Below are positions 63,526 through 64,000 of a DNA stretch of 64,000 nucleotides, in pieces. The translations under genes and the position numbers were made by a program. This DNA comes from Rhizobium sp. R635 (GTDB lineage: Bacteria > Pseudomonadota > Alphaproteobacteria > Rhizobiales > Rhizobiaceae). Below the pieces are notes generated by a model. That model ran no database searches. It was not told where the DNA came from and saw only the letters and a list, made by a program, of their open reading frames with translations. Positions within the stretch are counted from its first letter, which is position 1. Each line of letters opens with the position of its first letter. The stretch covers positions 1-64,000 of the forward strand of contig NZ_LOKX01000008.1 of the NCBI RefSeq assembly GCF_002211285.1. Reading direction: 5' to 3'.

Positions 63526-64000
63526 ATGACCTTATTAACACTCGATACAGATTTCGGCTTGGCTGTAGAGCCGAGGTATATACACCCTGGGGAAACCGTG
63601 GCAAAACCGCGCAGCCTTCACAAACTGGATGGGCATTCGGCCAGTCTCCTGAGGGAATACTTCCAGACCGCCAAGCGTGGCTTAGGCGTTACAAAACTCA
63701 ATCATCTTTGTTTGATTATCCTTTGGTTGATGGATGAGAGCGGCACAATTTGGTTCGCGCTCGAGGAAGCGTATTCGGCTGATCACTCAGGCAGCCACAT
63801 TCACCATCCAGTTTCAAGGGTGTGGTCGCTTCCTTCAAAGTATTTAAAGTTAGGACATCCAGCGCTTTTGTCTGGCGATCCGAAGAAAGCCCGCATTGGT
63901 GGTGAGATAGTCTATGATCCGGATTTTGGAGAGCACGAATGGGTGATCTCCAACAAGTCAGGAAGGTTTGGACCAAACTCCAAGAAGCAGCCCCGCGAAC
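63526..64000 (+). CDS. Protein of unknown function, partial (runs off the right edge)
   Basis: An open frame from ATG at 63526 continues to the window edge, giving at least 158 residues: MTLLTLDTDFGLAVEPRYIH at the start, then GLGVTKLNHLCLIILWLMDE, SADHSGSHIHHPVSRVWSLP and EHEWVISNKSGRFGPNSKKQ. The absence of stops, sensible amino acid content and a His-rich stretch argue it is real, although the GGTGG ribosome-binding site is weak. I do not recognise the family. Codon use includes TTA, ATA and AGG, rarer in the neighbouring genes, which suggests horizontal transfer. Confidence 0.65.
   Translation, partial: MTLLTLDTDFGLAVEPRYIHPGETVAKPRSLHKLDGHSASLLREYFQTAKRGLGVTKLNHLCLIILWLMDESGTIWFALEEAYSADHSGSHIHHPVSRVWSLPSKYLKLGHPALLSGDPKKARIGGEIVYDPDFGEHEWVISNKSGRFGPNSKKQPRE

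Noticed and set aside
63501..63737. 78-residue GTG frame MVVIARWLNDLINTRYRF
   Set aside because: It overlaps the longer unbroken frame from 63526 in another phase, has no ribosome-binding site and its content looks random.
63716..63976. 86-residue minus-strand frame near the window end
   Set aside because: It is antisense to the longer open frame, with low complexity and no start signal.

Overview
The window looks like a chromosomal segment of a Rhizobium-type alphaproteobacterium (R. leguminosarum/etli group is my best guess). The support is the high GC content, a fused anthranilate synthase trpE(G) with its own trpL attenuator beside a ShmR-type heme receptor (an arrangement I recall from Sinorhizobium), a ChoXWV-type choline transporter, RirA-type iron boxes (TGA-N9-TCA) and rhizobial palindromic intergenic repeats. 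I saw no rRNA, tRNA or CRISPR.

Layout. 1-549: the 5' part of an IS4-family transposase running off the left edge. 641-6089 (minus): a complete oligopeptide ABC importer in the order oppA-oppB-oppC-oppD-oppF, with a hairpin after the binding-protein gene. 6375-9860: a GH13 alpha-glucosidase and, convergent to it, adenine deaminase. 9977-15326: a branched-chain amino acid type binding protein, a short HD-GYP protein, an omega-aminotransferase, an ArsR regulator and a HugZ-like protein. 15358-18283 (minus): the choline importer choX-choW-choV, again with a terminator-like hairpin behind the binding-protein gene. 18520-24922: thymidine kinase, an orphan ParD-like antitoxin, two genes of unknown function (one DUF2333), a PAS protein, a LuxR-type regulator, a secreted ClpP-fold-like protein and a YqhA membrane protein.

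25079-40735: a metabolic core with fhs, an extensin-like peptidase-fold protein, the iron-regulated heme receptor shmR, trpL-trpE(G), a DUF2161 nuclease-like protein, a cation diffusion facilitator with queF, DUF2076, a ClpP paralogue, a BenE transporter, and leuA behind a candidate leucine leader peptide. 40847-40964 is a large palindromic repeat. 40997-46888: an ECF sigma/anti-sigma pair, a TPR protein, a phosphoesterase, a Nudix hydrolase, a glutathionyl-hydroquinone reductase type transferase and two GNAT acetyltransferases. 46893-53718 (minus) is a tight MoxR - DUF58 - BatA/DUF4159 - membrane protein operon. 53877-56397 is DUF1285 - Nudix - cca with ATGA overlaps. 56468-63028: small proteins, hemF, a Na/Pi cotransporter, trmL and an ABC exporter.

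63065-64000 changes character. Base composition becomes more AT-rich and codon use differs. It carries a small ParD-like ORF, a possible toxin remnant and an unrecognised protein of at least 158 residues that leaves the right edge. This looks like the start of an acquired region.

Regulation is unusually readable here. There are two RirA-type boxes before shmR, a textbook tryptophan attenuator, a probable leucine attenuator, and terminators inside two importer operons that should raise binding protein over permease.
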